Assembly (NCBI GenBank): GCA_903845195.1
Contig: CAIMWO010000024.1
Coordinates: 81,545-145,544, forward strand
Length of the DNA: 64,000 bases
Reading direction: 5' to 3'
Source: an uncultured Phycisphaerales bacterium
GTDB lineage: Bacteria > Planctomycetota > Phycisphaerae > WQYP01
Position numbers and translations under genes: made by a program. Every line of letters starts with the position of its first letter. Positions within the stretch are counted from its first letter, which is position 1. Of this stretch, positions 32,703 to 41,982 are shown one piece after another. A model generated the notes under the pieces. It was not told the origin of the DNA. It worked only from the letters and a program-made list of their open reading frames with translations, and searched no databases.

Positions 32703-34652
32703 ATGCGACAGCTTCATGATCTTTCTGGGCTTCCATGGCAGCTGACGGGATATCACCCGGAATGCTGGCGGTGCGCGAGTTCGATGGAGCTGGGGCTGAA
32801 GCTGGAACCGGATGTGCCAGCCATTGCTGCGAAAGTCCCGGGGTCGGTCCAGCAGGCCTTGCGCGGGGCCGGGATCATTCCGGATTGGAATGTGGGGCTC
32901 AATTCCCGGGCGTGCGAGTGGGTGGAGCATCGGCATTGGATCTTCAGAACGACCTTGCCGGAGGCGTGGACGAGCGCGCCGGGGCGGAAAGTGCTGCGGT
33001 GCGCGGGGTTGGATTATCAGGGCACGGTGCTGGTGAATGGGAAGGAAGCGGGAAAGTTTTGCGGGACGTTCGTGCCGCACGAGTTTGATTTGACCGGGCA
33101 TCTGCGCCAGGGACCCAATGAATTGGCGATGGCGTTTACGGGCGCCCCGCCGTTCCTGGGGCAGATTGGATACACATCGCAGATCACCGAGTGGAAGGCG
33201 CGATTCAACTATGCGTGGGATTGGTGCCCGCGGCTGGTGCAAATCGGAATCTGGGATGCGCTGGAGTTGTCGGTGGACACGGGGGACGCCATCGAACAAC
33301 TGCGGGCGTACACGAACTATGATGCCACAACGCAGAGGGGCGAGTTGACGCTGGAGGCGGAGTTGCGGCTATCGGGAGCGGAGTCGGTGGAAGTGGTGAT
33401 CAGCGGGGCCGAGGGGGAAGTTCTCCGCCAGAGCTATCCAGCAAGTCGCCGCTTTCATATCCGGGTGCCGGGCATCGTCGCTCGGCCGTGGCATCCGAAC
33501 GGGCAGGGGGAGCAACCTCTTTACGAACTGCAGGTTCGATTGCTGGATGCGGCCGGAAAACTGCTCGATGAGAATGCACGCACGGTGGGGTTTCGCCAGA
33601 TCGCGTGGAAAGCTGCGGCCGGCGCGCCCAAGGGAGCCGAACCGTGGGTCTGCCATATCAACGGGCGGGTCACATTCCTGCAGGGGTTCAATTGGGTTCC
33701 GCTGCTCCCCAACTTTGCGGATGTGACGAAGGCGCAATATCGGCAGGCACTGCAAACCTACCGGGAAATGGGTGTGAATCTCCTGCGTGTCTGGGGCGGA
33801 GCGGTGCTCGAGCGAGAGTGTTTCTATCGGCTCTGTGACGAGATGGGCATCCTGATTTGGCAGGAGTTTCCGCTCTCCTCCTCCGGGATCGATAATTGGC
33901 CACCGGAAGAGCCCGCGGCAATTGCGGCAATGGAGGACATTGCCGCATCCTACATTTGGCGGAGACAGCATCACCCGTCGCTGTTGCTTTGGTGTGGTGG
34001 CAATGAGTTGCAGGGATCGCACGATGGCGGCAAAATCGGCGGCGGGAAACCGGTGGATGCTTCACACCCGATGATCGCCGCGCTGCAGCAGACGGTGCGA
34101 CGGTTGGATCCAGCACGGCGGTTCCTGGCAACCTCGTCCACGGGCCCGCGTTTCACGGCCAACCAGGCGGAGTTCGGGCACGGTTTGCATCACGATGTGC
34201 ATGGACCGTGGAACCATTGCGGAGATTTGGCGAGTTGGAACGACTACTGGGACCATGATGATGCGCTGTTTCGTTCCGAAGCGGGAATGCCGGGGGCAAG
34301 TTCGTTTGAGGTCTTGCACCGCTATGCAGCAGATCATGCCCTCCCCGCGGACAAGTCCAATCCGTACTACTTGCACATATCGGCGTGGTGGATTCAGTGG
34401 GAGGATTATCTGGCCAGCGGCGGGAATCCTGCGGATCTGGCGGCATACGTGACATGGAGCCAGACGCGACAGGCGGAGGCGCTAACCCATGCGGCGCGCG
34501 TATGTAAGAAGCGATTCCCGGCCATCGGGGGAATCATTTTCTGGATGGGACACGATTGTTTTCCGTGCCCGGTCAATACGTCGGTGATTGATTTTTCCGG
34601 TGCGATCAAGCCAGCGGGGGAAGCGGTGGCGAAGGTTTTCCGCGGGGAGTGA
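32703..34652 (+). CDS. GH2-family glycosidase, beta-mannosidase-like
   Basis: 649 residues, shorter than typical beta-mannosidases (~800). N-terminal sugar-binding beta-sandwich (~1-165: VPGSVQQALRGAGIIPDWNVGLN, WVEHRHWIFRTTL, GLDYQGTVLVNGKEAG); immunoglobulin-like middle domain; then the TIM barrel with FLQGFNWVPLLPNF, LLRVWGGAVLE and IWQEFPLS. Acid/base Glu in WCGGNEL (~436) and nucleophile Glu in RSEAGMPG (~524). No signal peptide, so a cytoplasmic enzyme acting on imported oligosaccharides is likely. ATG at 32703 has only weak GGCGGG upstream. Confidence 0.88.
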   Translation: MRQLHDLSGLPWQLTGYHPECWRCASSMELGLKLEPDVPAIAAKVPGSVQQALRGAGIIPDWNVGLNSRACEWVEHRHWIFRTTLPEAWTSAPGRKVLRCAGLDYQGTVLVNGKEAGKFCGTFVPHEFDLTGHLRQGPNELAMAFTGAPPFLGQIGYTSQITEWKARFNYAWDWCPRLVQIGIWDALELSVDTGDAIEQLRAYTNYDATTQRGELTLEAELRLSGAESVEVVISGAEGEVLRQSYPASRRFHIRVPGIVARPWHPNGQGEQPLYELQVRLLDAAGKLLDENARTVGFRQIAWKAAAGAPKGAEPWVCHINGRVTFLQGFNWVPLLPNFADVTKAQYRQALQTYREMGVNLLRVWGGAVLERECFYRLCDEMGILIWQEFPLSSSGIDNWPPEEPAAIAAMEDIAASYIWRRQHHPSLLLWCGGNELQGSHDGGKIGGGKPVDASHPMIAALQQTVRRLDPARRFLATSSTGPRFTANQAEFGHGLHHDVHGPWNHCGDLASWNDYWDHDDALFRSEAGMPGASSFEVLHRYAADHALPADKSNPYYLHISAWWIQWEDYLASGGNPADLAAYVTWSQTRQAEALTHAARVCKKRFPAIGGIIFWMGHDCFPCPVNTSVIDFSGAIKPAGEAVAKVFRGE

Positions 34653-34664
34653 ACGGGCCTCAAG

Positions 34665-35240
34665 CTACCCCTTGAGTTTGTTCGTCACGTGAACGAGTCG
34701 CGTCGCGATGGACTCGACGGCAGCGAGTTGTTTCGGATCTTTAAGGCTGCCGTCGGAGTTGAAAGCTTCGTGAGCCTTGACGATGGCGATCTGATCGGGG
34801 AGGACGATGACTTTGATGTTGGAGAGGATGGAGCGGACGGTGACGAGTCCGCGCAGGCCGCCGAGCGCGCCCGGGGAAGCGGCGATGATCGCGGCGACTT
34901 TGCCGTCGAAGCAGCCGAGGGGTTTTTCGCCTTCGCAGGGGCGCGAGACCCAGTCGATGGTGTTCTTGAGGACGGCGGTGATGGAGGAGTTGTATTCGGG
35001 GCAGGAGAGCAGCAGGCCGTCGTGCGCGAGAAACAAGTCCTTGAGTTTGCGGCGATTGGGCGGCAGGCCATCGGAGGATTCCAGGTCCTCATCGAAAATG
35101 GGAAGCGGAAAGTCGCGGAGATCGATGACCGTGACTTCAGCGCCGGCTTTGCGGGCGGCATTGGCGGCGATATGGACAAGCTTCTTGTTGAAACTGCCGA
35201 CACGAAGAGCACCGGCGAAGGCGAGGATCTTGGCAGACAT
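34665..35240 (-). CDS. NAD(P)H-dependent FMN reductase
   Basis: 191 residues with the flavodoxin-like fold of the FMN_red family. KILAFAGALRVGSFNKKLV (residues 3-21) is the FMN phosphate-binding loop; DGLLLSCPEYNSSITAVLKNTIDWVSRP is the family signature around the flavin ring. Such enzymes reduce quinones, chromate, azo dyes or free flavin. ATG at 35240 has AAGGA upstream. It is convergent with the GH2 gene (12-base gap) and seems to be a single gene. Confidence 0.9.
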   Translation of the reverse strand: MSAKILAFAGALRVGSFNKKLVHIAANAARKAGAEVTVIDLRDFPLPIFDEDLESSDGLPPNRRKLKDLFLAHDGLLLSCPEYNSSITAVLKNTIDWVSRPCEGEKPLGCFDGKVAAIIAASPGALGGLRGLVTVRSILSNIKVIVLPDQIAIVKAHEAFNSDGSLKDPKQLAAVESIATRLVHVTNKLKG

Positions 35241-35330
35241 GAGGGTCCTTTCAGAATAGGCGAGTGGAGGATTATAGGAGGGTTTCGGGGCGGGGTTTGA
35301 GAATCCGGCGTTTGGGTGATCGGCCAATCC

Positions 35331-36620
35331 CTAACGGCTGTTGGCGACGAGGAAACCGACAATGATGACGACCACGAGGATGGCGAGGGAGAGGAAGAAG
35401 ATTTTCCAGACGCTGTAGGGGCGGTCGCCGACGACTTCGCCGGTACGGGCGTTGACGAGGATGCGGTAGGTTTTGTCCTGATAGCGATAAACGGCGAGCC
35501 AGACGGGCAGGAGGATGTGTTTGAAAGTGATGCCGACGTGCTGGGTATTGACGGAAGAGAGGGTTTGATGGTCGCCTCCGATGTCCTGGCAACAGAGGGT
35601 GCGGATTTGGCCGTCCATGATTTGCTGGGCGACGGTGAAACCTTCGGAGAGTGAGACGGTGTAGCGTTCGGTCTTGAAGCCGGCTAGGAATTCGGGGCGG
35701 AAGTCTTCCAGGCTGGCCAGGTCCCATGGGTCGAGTTTGTCGACCATGGGTGTGGGGAGTGACTTGGCAGCACTGACGAGTACATCGTCGAAGAAGTGGT
35801 CGACTTCGCCGGAGACGAACGTCCAGCGGGTTCTGCGGACCTGGCGGGTGCGGGTAACGGATTTGCCGTTTTCGTAGGCGGTGTAGGTTTCGGTTTCCCA
35901 GTAATCGTCGCCGCGCTGGCCGGAGTAGTGGGTGTAGGTCATGGAATCGTAGGTCCAGAACGGGAGGTAGACGCCGGAGAGCTGGCCGAGGTTGGCAAAC
36001 TGGCGGAGGTCGGACGGTGCGAACCAGCGGGAGGCGATCCACGTGTTAAAGGCGGCGACGGCATCGCGCTGGGCGAGATGAAACGGGAGCAGGCACTCGG
36101 GTTGAATCTGCGCCTGGGCCGATTGGCGCGGGGCGTTGGCAAGGTGCGTGGCACAGAAAGGGCACTTGTCGGTCTCAACGTCGTCTTCGAGAAGGACGCT
36201 GGCGCCGCAGCCGGGGCAGCGGACTTCCTGCGAGCGGCCGGCGATGACGCTGGTTGTGGTGGAGATCTTGGCGAGCACCTGGGCGTAGTCGTTTTCGCGG
36301 ACTTGGGCGCGAGAGGGTGCGATCTCTTCAACATAACCGCAGTAGGGACACTTGAGGGCCCGCTGGGTGGGATCGAAATCGAGGCGGGCGCCGCAGTTCT
36401 TACAGGGAAATTTGCGGTCGGTGGAGGGGGCGTTGGTTACCACCGGATCCTTTTCTTTGACCTGTGCAACATCGGCGGCGGCAGGTTTCGGTGGCGGCGA
36501 AGCGGGCGCGGACTTGGGCGAAACCACGGCTGCGGCACCGGAACTGCGCAGCCGCGAGGCATCCTGGACGGAGATTTGACCGGAGAGAATTTCACGGGCG
36601 ATTTCGCGTTCGTCTTGCAT
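35331..36620 (-). CDS. Double zinc-ribbon membrane protein (SPFH partner)
   Basis: 429 residues. A Pro/Ala-rich N-terminal region (~1-65) precedes two zinc ribbons: FPCKNCGARLDF...LKCPYCGY (~71-100) and VRCPGCGASVLL...DKCPFCATH (~133-160). A middle domain follows (LPFHLAQRDAVAAFNTWIASRWFAP, VYLPFWTYDSMTYTHYSGQRGDDY), and the protein ends with one membrane helix (IFFLSLAILVVVIIVGFLVA). Proteins of this shape occur next to SPFH-domain genes in many bacteria, as here; together they may form a membrane-associated scaffold. Molecular function unknown. Confidence 0.8.
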   Translation of the reverse strand: MQDEREIAREILSGQISVQDASRLRSSGAAAVVSPKSAPASPPPKPAAADVAQVKEKDPVVTNAPSTDRKFPCKNCGARLDFDPTQRALKCPYCGYVEEIAPSRAQVRENDYAQVLAKISTTTSVIAGRSQEVRCPGCGASVLLEDDVETDKCPFCATHLANAPRQSAQAQIQPECLLPFHLAQRDAVAAFNTWIASRWFAPSDLRQFANLGQLSGVYLPFWTYDSMTYTHYSGQRGDDYWETETYTAYENGKSVTRTRQVRRTRWTFVSGEVDHFFDDVLVSAAKSLPTPMVDKLDPWDLASLEDFRPEFLAGFKTERYTVSLSEGFTVAQQIMDGQIRTLCCQDIGGDHQTLSSVNTQHVGITFKHILLPVWLAVYRYQDKTYRILVNARTGEVVGDRPYSVWKIFFLSLAILVVVIIVGFLVANSR

Positions 36621-36624
36621 TTAT

Positions 36625-36665
36625 TTCTAACACGAAGGCACTAAGACACGAAGGGACACGAAGCG
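36625..36665 (-). repeat. Triad repeat (CTTCGTGTC units) after the SPFH gene
   Basis: Read on the minus strand: CTTCGTGTCCCTTCGTGTCTTAGTG then CCTTCGTGTTAG. It lies 23-63 bases after the SPFH gene stop and ends 5 bases before the start codon of the zinc-ribbon gene, displacing a normal Shine-Dalgarno for that gene. Confidence 0.7.
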
Positions 36666-36687
36666 TAACCAATGAGAGACTGAGCGT

Positions 36688-37794
36688 TCACGTCGGCAAC
36701 GGTGGTGGCGCGGGGGGGAAGAGTGTGGCAAGATCACCGACGGTTTCGGCTGCGATCCAAGCAGGCAGGCCTTGCTTCCAGACGAGTGAGGCGCGGGTGA
36801 GGCGGCCATCGCGGGCCATGGTGGCGAGAGTCGCGGCATCGTGAGGACCGGTTTGCTGACCATTGAGGGCAACGTAGTAGGCCGCGGCGCCGGGGATTGG
36901 AGGGGCTCCCCCCCCAGCGGCTCCTGCGGCAAGGCCCGATTGCATGGCACCGGACATTTGGCCGGCCATGGCCATGCCGGCGCCGAGCCCGGCGCCGACA
37001 CCTGCGATGCCGCCGGGATTCTTGGCGGCGTCGCCGATGGCTGTGGCCGTCTGAAACTGCGTGTATTTGGACATATCGCCAAGCACGCCCATCTTGGTGC
37101 GGGTGTCGAGGGCTTGTTCGACCTCGGGCGGCAGCGAGATGTTTTCGACATAGAAGAGCGTCAGCGCCAGGCCGAGGGAGGCGAGGTCGGGCTTGATGGT
37201 TTCGAGTGCGAGCTTGGAGATCTTGTCGTAGTTGCCGGCCATGTCGAGCACGGGAAGTTTGGCCTGCGCGACGACATCGGTGAATCGGGCGATGATCGTG
37301 TTGCGAAGCTGGTTAGAGATTTCGTAAGTCTCAAGCGAGGGATCGGTTGCGACGAGCTGGCGAAGGAAGACCGCGGCATCGGTGACGTGAAAGGCATAGG
37401 TGCCGAAGGCGCGAATCCGCACCGGGCCGAACTCGGCATCACGCATCATGATCGGATTCTGCGTGCCCCACTTCTGGTCGGTCCACTGGCGGGTGGAAAT
37501 AAAGTAGACCTCGGCGAGGAACGGCGAATTGAAACCATACTTCCAGCCCTTGAGGGTGGACAGAATCGGCATGTTCTGCGTGGAGAGGGTGTACATGCCG
37601 GGCTTGTAGACGTCGGCAATCTGGCCTTCGTTGACGAAGACGGCAACCTGCCCTTCGCGAACGGTGAGCTGGGCGCCCATCTTGATCTGGTTGTTATAGC
37701 GAGGAAAGCGGTAGGCCAGGATCTCGTTCTGCGAGGGCTCGGTCCACTGGATGATGTCTACAAATTCGCCACGAATCTTATCGAAGATGGACAT
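36688..37794 (-). CDS. SPFH-domain (virion core-like) protein with C-terminal GYF_2 domain
   Basis: 368 residues. It starts MSIFDKIRGEFVDIIQWTEPSQNEILAYRFPRYNNQIKMGAQLTVREGQ, the classic opening of the YdjI-type SPFH proteins, followed by the SPFH core (VYFISTRQWTDQKWGTQNPIMMRDAEFGPVRIRAFGTYAF) and a coiled-coil-like segment (NISLPPEVEQALDTRTKMG). A Gly/Ala-rich linker leads to a C-terminal GYF_2 domain (YYVALNGQQTGPHDAATL...WIAAETVGDL), which binds proline-rich peptides. The zinc-ribbon protein encoded next has a Pro-rich N-terminus, which would make a natural partner (inference). Confidence 0.88.
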   Translation of the reverse strand: MSIFDKIRGEFVDIIQWTEPSQNEILAYRFPRYNNQIKMGAQLTVREGQVAVFVNEGQIADVYKPGMYTLSTQNMPILSTLKGWKYGFNSPFLAEVYFISTRQWTDQKWGTQNPIMMRDAEFGPVRIRAFGTYAFHVTDAAVFLRQLVATDPSLETYEISNQLRNTIIARFTDVVAQAKLPVLDMAGNYDKISKLALETIKPDLASLGLALTLFYVENISLPPEVEQALDTRTKMGVLGDMSKYTQFQTATAIGDAAKNPGGIAGVGAGLGAGMAMAGQMSGAMQSGLAAGAAGGGAPPIPGAAAYYVALNGQQTGPHDAATLATMARDGRLTRASLVWKQGLPAWIAAETVGDLATLFPPAPPPLPT

Positions 37795-37926
37795 GGATTG
37801 GGTCCTCCTGAGAAATGTTCATGCCATAATACACGCGATATACGGGAAGGTGAACCGCAGAAAAAGCGATCGGCATAGGTACGAGGGAATAGTCGCGCGT
37901 GGACGATCGCGAGGTATTGAGCAAAG

Positions 37927-37955
37927 AAAAGGCCTGCGAAGGTTAGTCGCAGGCC
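37927..37955 (-). terminator. Rho-independent terminator after clpC
   Basis: GGCCTGCGA (37931-37939) pairs with TCGCAGGCC (37947-37955); on the minus strand the stem is followed by TTTT (plus-strand A4 at 37927-37930). It lies 52 bases beyond the clpC stop. Confidence 0.8.
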
Positions 37956-38006
37956 CGGGGAATTGCGATTGAGTAATGTCGTCACCCTATCTGGATGACA
38001 CTCCTC

Positions 38007-40507
38007 TTATGTAGCGTTGGCCGCGCCGCCGGCGGGGGTCGGTTCGGTGGCCTTGGTGTTCACGGATTCGAAGCGGAGCTTGTCGCCGTCGCGGTTGATC
38101 TTGACGAGGTCGATGCCTTTGAAGTCGCCGCGGAGAATCGATTCGCTAAGGGCGTCTTCGATGTGCTGCTCGATGGCGCGACGCAGCGGACGGGCGCCGA
38201 AGTCCGGGTTGTAGCCGTACTCGATGAGGAAGTCGCGGGCCTCGGTGCTCAGCTCCAGACGGATGCCCTGCTCGGCGAGCCGCTTGGCCATTTTCGACAT
38301 CTCGATATCGATGATGCTGTACAGATTCTCCTTGCTCAGCGGCTTGAAGATGATCGTATCATCGAGGCGGTTGATGAACTCGGGACGGAAGAACTTCTCC
38401 ACTTCGCGGAGCAGGCCCTTCTTCATCTCCTCGTAGCTTTCATCAATCGAACGTTTGACCGGAATGCCGAACTTCTGCAGTCCGCCGGCCTTGATGAGGT
38501 CTGCGCCGATGTTGCTGGTCATAACCAGAATGGTGTTCTTGAAATCGATGGTGCGGCCGACGTTGTCCGTCAGGCGGCCTTCTTCCATGATCTGCAGCAG
38601 CATGTTGAACACATCCGGATGTGCCTTTTCAATTTCATCGAGCAGCACGACCGCATACGGGCGGCGGCGGATGCGCTCAGTAAGCTGCCCGCCCTCTTCA
38701 TAGCCGACGTATCCCGGAGGCGCGCCGATCAGGCGGCTGACGTTGTGCTTCTCCATGTACTCGGACATGTCGATCTGGATGAGAGCTTCCTGCGAGCCGA
38801 ACATGAATTCGGCGATCGCTTTGGAAAGCAGCGTCTTGCCGACGCCCGACGGGCCGAGGAACAGGAACGTGCCGATCGGGCGGTTCGGGTCCTTCATGCC
38901 GGTACGGGAGCGGCGAATGCAGCGCGCGACTTTGTTAATCGCATCGTCCTGCGAGACGACTTTCTTGTGCAGTTCGATTTCGAGGTCGAGCAGCCGCTGG
39001 ACTTCTTTCTTCTCCAGACGCGTCAGCGGCACGCCGGTCATCTTGCTGACGACCTCGGCGATCATTTCCTCATCGACCACGCCGTCAACTTCCTTCGCCT
39101 GCTCGCGCCACTTGCGCTGCTCGTCTTCCTTCTTCTTGCGCAGGGCTTCGGCCTGATCGCGCAGCTCCGCGGCCCGTTCGTAATCCGCATTCTTGACCGC
39201 TTCATCTTTTTCGATGGAGAGCCGTTCGACCTGCTCCTCGATTTCCGCCAAATTCGGCGGCTTGGTCATGCTCTTGAGACGCACGCGCGCGCCGGCTTCA
39301 TCGACCACGTCGATGGCCTTGTCCGGCAGGCAGCGGCCCGTGATGTACCGCGTGGAAAGTTCCACTGCAGCCTTGAGGGCCTCATCGGTGATCTGCACGC
39401 GGTGGTGGGCTTCGTAACGGTCGCGCAGGCCGCGGAGAATTTCGACGGTCTCTTCCTTGTTGGGCGGCTCAACGATGATCGTCTGGAAGCGGCGTTCGAG
39501 CGCGCCGTCTTTTCAATGTACTTGCGATATTCGTCCAGCGTGGTGGCGCCGATGCACTGGATTTCGCCACGGGCCAGTGACGGCTTCAGCACGTTGGAAG
39601 CGTCGATCGCGCCTTCAGCGCCGCCGGCGCCGACGAGTGTATGAAGCTCATCAATGAACAGCACGACATTCTTGGCGCGGCGAACTTCGTTCATGACCGC
39701 CTTGATGCGCTCTTCAAACTGGCCGCGGTACTTGGTGCCGGCCACCATCATGGCCAGGTCCAGCACCACAATGCGTTTGTCGGTGAGGATTTCCGGCACA
39801 TCATTATTAATGATCTTCTGCGCCAGGCCCTCAACGATGGCTGTCTTGCCCACGCCCGCCTCACCGAGCAGCACGGGGTTGTTCTTCGTGCGGCGGCAGA
39901 GAATCTGCACGACGCGCTCGATTTCGTTGGCGCGGCCGATGACAGGATCGAGCGTGCCTTCGCGGGCCAGCTCGGTAAGATCGCGGCCAAACGAATCGAG
40001 GGCCGGCGTCTTCGACTTGCCCTTCGCTTCACCCTTGGCTTCGCTGGTGGCTCCGCCTTCGGATTCGACGCCCGCACCGAGGAGGTTCAGCACCTCTTCG
40101 CGAACTTCTTCCAGTTTGAGCCCGAGGTTCATGAGCACCTGGGCGGCCACGCCATCTTTTTCGCGAAGCAGGCCGAGGAGCAGGTGTTCGGTGCCGACGT
40201 AATTGTGACCGAGGTTGCGGGCCTCTTCGATGGCATATTCGATGACCTTTTTGGCGCGGGGCGTCTGGGGCAGCTTGCCCATCGTCACCATGTCGGGCCC
40301 GCTCTTAACGAGCTTTTCGACTTCGAGGCGAACTTTTCGCAGATCGATATCGAGGTTCTTGAGGACCGTCGCGCCGACGCCCGAGCCTTCTTTCACCAGG
40401 CCGAGAAGGATGTGCTCGGTGCCGATATATTCGTGATTGAACCGTTGCGCCTCCTGGTTGGCCAGGGCCATCACTTTGCGGGCGCGATCGGTAAAGCGTT
40501 CAAACAT
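38007..40507 (-). pseudogene. clpC: ATP-dependent Clp protease ATPase ClpC, one-base frameshift
   Basis: Hsp100 unfoldase that feeds substrates to ClpP. All usual parts are present: two N-terminal Clp repeats ([35 protein letters not shown]), first AAA+ with Walker A GEAGVGKT and Walker [13 protein letters not shown]-containing middle region ([19 protein letters not shown]), second AAA+ with GPSGVGKT and the C-terminal D2 domain. The frame breaks after [10 protein letters not shown], near 39509: restoring one G gives [12 protein letters not shown], exactly the family sequence, and the second frame then continues to the stop at 38007. The flanking protein is otherwise intact, so a recent mutation or an assembly error at the short homopolymer is likely. 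AGGAGATTTGA precedes the ATG. Confidence 0.9.
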
Positions 40508-40703
40508 TCAAATCTCCTGAAATCCGATGGTGATTGTACGGATGATGTATCGGCATTATCAAGCAGGGCCAAGAGCAGGACCGGATTATTGGTCATTCGT
40601 GGATACGGTGTTCTGCGCCCTCAGCTCAGAGATGGACATGGGACGACCCGGTTCCCGGAGGTACAATCCTCCCCATTCGTCAGCGTTTTCACCGGGGGCA
40701 CCG

Positions 40704-41030
40704 ATGGCTGAACCTGTCTACGACCATTGTTTCTGTCCGCAATGCCGGTTTCCTCTGGATGGGCTGCCGGAGACGGCCGAGGCATGCCCGAAGTGCAATC
40801 ACCCGCTTTGTCGCAATGAGGTGTGGGCCACGCGGAAATATCCGGGGGTGGTCGAATTGCCGGGATGGGTGCGAGCATTCGGGTGGCCGTTCCTGCTGAT
40901 GCTCGCGGGGGTAGGGATTGCAGTGGCCTATTACTTCGCCGGCTACCGGATGCCCGTTCACCTGCCGGCACTCTTGGTCGCGTTCGGTCTGGTGTGGTTC
41001 GTGGTGAAACTGTTCGGGATGGATGAGTGA
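40704..41030 (+). CDS. Small zinc-ribbon membrane protein
   Basis: 108 residues. An N-terminal zinc ribbon (CFCPQCRFPLDGLPETAEACPKCNHPLC, ~9-36) is followed by two membrane helices (~60-80 WPFLLMLAGVGIAVAYYFAGY; ~84-103 HLPALLVAFGLVWFVVKLF). ATG at 40704 is the first one that gives the ribbon cleanly; upstream in-frame sequence looks non-coding. It is divergent from clpC with 196 bases between, and no clear promoter was identified there. Function unknown. Confidence 0.7.
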   Translation: MAEPVYDHCFCPQCRFPLDGLPETAEACPKCNHPLCRNEVWATRKYPGVVELPGWVRAFGWPFLLMLAGVGIAVAYYFAGYRMPVHLPALLVAFGLVWFVVKLFGMDE

Positions 41031-41043
41031 GCGGCGGGGAGTT

Positions 41044-41862
41044 TCACCGCCGACGTTTGCGCGACGCGGTTTCCTCCGGCGGCGCTTTAGCGAGGTCGGC
41101 GGCGAAACGCTCTCGGGAGGCTGCGGCGTGGGGGGATTGAAGCGTGTCTTGCAGATTGATGAATTCCTGGCGAATGCGGCTGGCGAGTTGGTCGGGGGAA
41201 AGCTCTTTCCAGACGGAGGGCGGGATCGGTTTGCCGTACGCGATGCGGATGGCGTGCGGACGGGGGAATTTGGCGTGGCGGGGCCAGGCATCGAAGGCGC
41301 CGTCGAGCACAACGGTCTGGAGGGAAACGTCGGTCTTGCAGCGGTTGAGGATGAGCGAAAAGCCGGGGATGACCGGCTGAATGGTGCCATCCTCGGAGCG
41401 CGTGCCCTCCGGGAAGATGGTGACAATCTGCCCCTTGTCGAGACGTTCGACGGCGATGCGGACGGCGGCAAGGTCTGCCGAGCCGCGCCGGACCGGGAAG
41501 GTGTTGTACATTTCGGCGATCCACTGCGTGAACCCGCCCTTGAAGAGCGTATCGCGGGCCATGTAGTGGAGTTGCCGACGCGGCGCGACGGTGATGAGCC
41601 AGGGGTCGAGGAAGGACTGGTGGTTGGAGAGGAGCATGACGCCGCCGGTGCGGGGGATATTGTTCTGGCCGCGGACATGCAGGCGGAAAAGGACGATGGT
41701 GATGACGTACGAGATGACCTTGCCGCACCCCCAGACGAAGCGTTGCCAGGGGCCGGTGCCTTCGCCGCGGTAGATGAACGAGACCGGCGCGCGAGCGGGA
41801 TTTTTCGCTGCCGGGGTGGTCTCGGGAGGGGAAGAAGGCAGCGATGGTTGATCGGTGGTCAT
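41044..41862 (-). CDS. plsC: 1-acyl-sn-glycerol-3-phosphate acyltransferase (PlsC family)
   Basis: 272 residues. It acylates lysophosphatidic acid to phosphatidic acid in phospholipid synthesis. The catalytic NHx4D box is SNHQSFLDPW (~80-88) and the glycerol-phosphate-binding box is FPEGTRS (~148-154), with a membrane-associated helix VISYVITIVLFRLHVRG before the first. A Pro/Ala-rich N-terminal extension of ~25 residues and a basic tail (SRKRRR) flank the domain. The family is broad, so a related acyl acceptor such as a lyso-ornithine lipid cannot be excluded. Confidence 0.87.
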   Translation of the reverse strand: MTTDQPSLPSSPPETTPAAKNPARAPVSFIYRGEGTGPWQRFVWGCGKVISYVITIVLFRLHVRGQNNIPRTGGVMLLSNHQSFLDPWLITVAPRRQLHYMARDTLFKGGFTQWIAEMYNTFPVRRGSADLAAVRIAVERLDKGQIVTIFPEGTRSEDGTIQPVIPGFSLILNRCKTDVSLQTVVLDGAFDAWPRHAKFPRPHAIRIAYGKPIPPSVWKELSPDQLASRIRQEFINLQDTLQSPHAAASRERFAADLAKAPPEETASRKRRR

Positions 41863-41939
41863 GGAGGGCGATTATCAGAGGACAAGGAAGCATTATCAAT
41901 TGGCTTGAGTAAAGAACAGCGGCGAGTTGCAGTATCTCA

Positions 41940-41968
41940 TTCGCAACCGCAGCGAGTGCCCCTATAAT
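41940..41968 (+). promoter_or_regulatory. Sigma-70-type promoter of the site-2 protease gene
   Basis: TTCGCA (41940-41945), 17-base spacer, perfect TATAAT (41963-41968). Transcription would start near 41975, only 8 bases before the ATG at 41983, so the protein may really start at the ATG at 41995 (MNFFNQG). Confidence 0.6.
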
Positions 41969-41982
41969 CACCATCTTTCAAG

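Noticed and set aside
39266..39515. Programmed -1 frameshift in clpC
   Set aside because: No canonical slippery heptamer lies at the break, and ClpC is not known to use frameshifting; a simple one-base deletion explains it.
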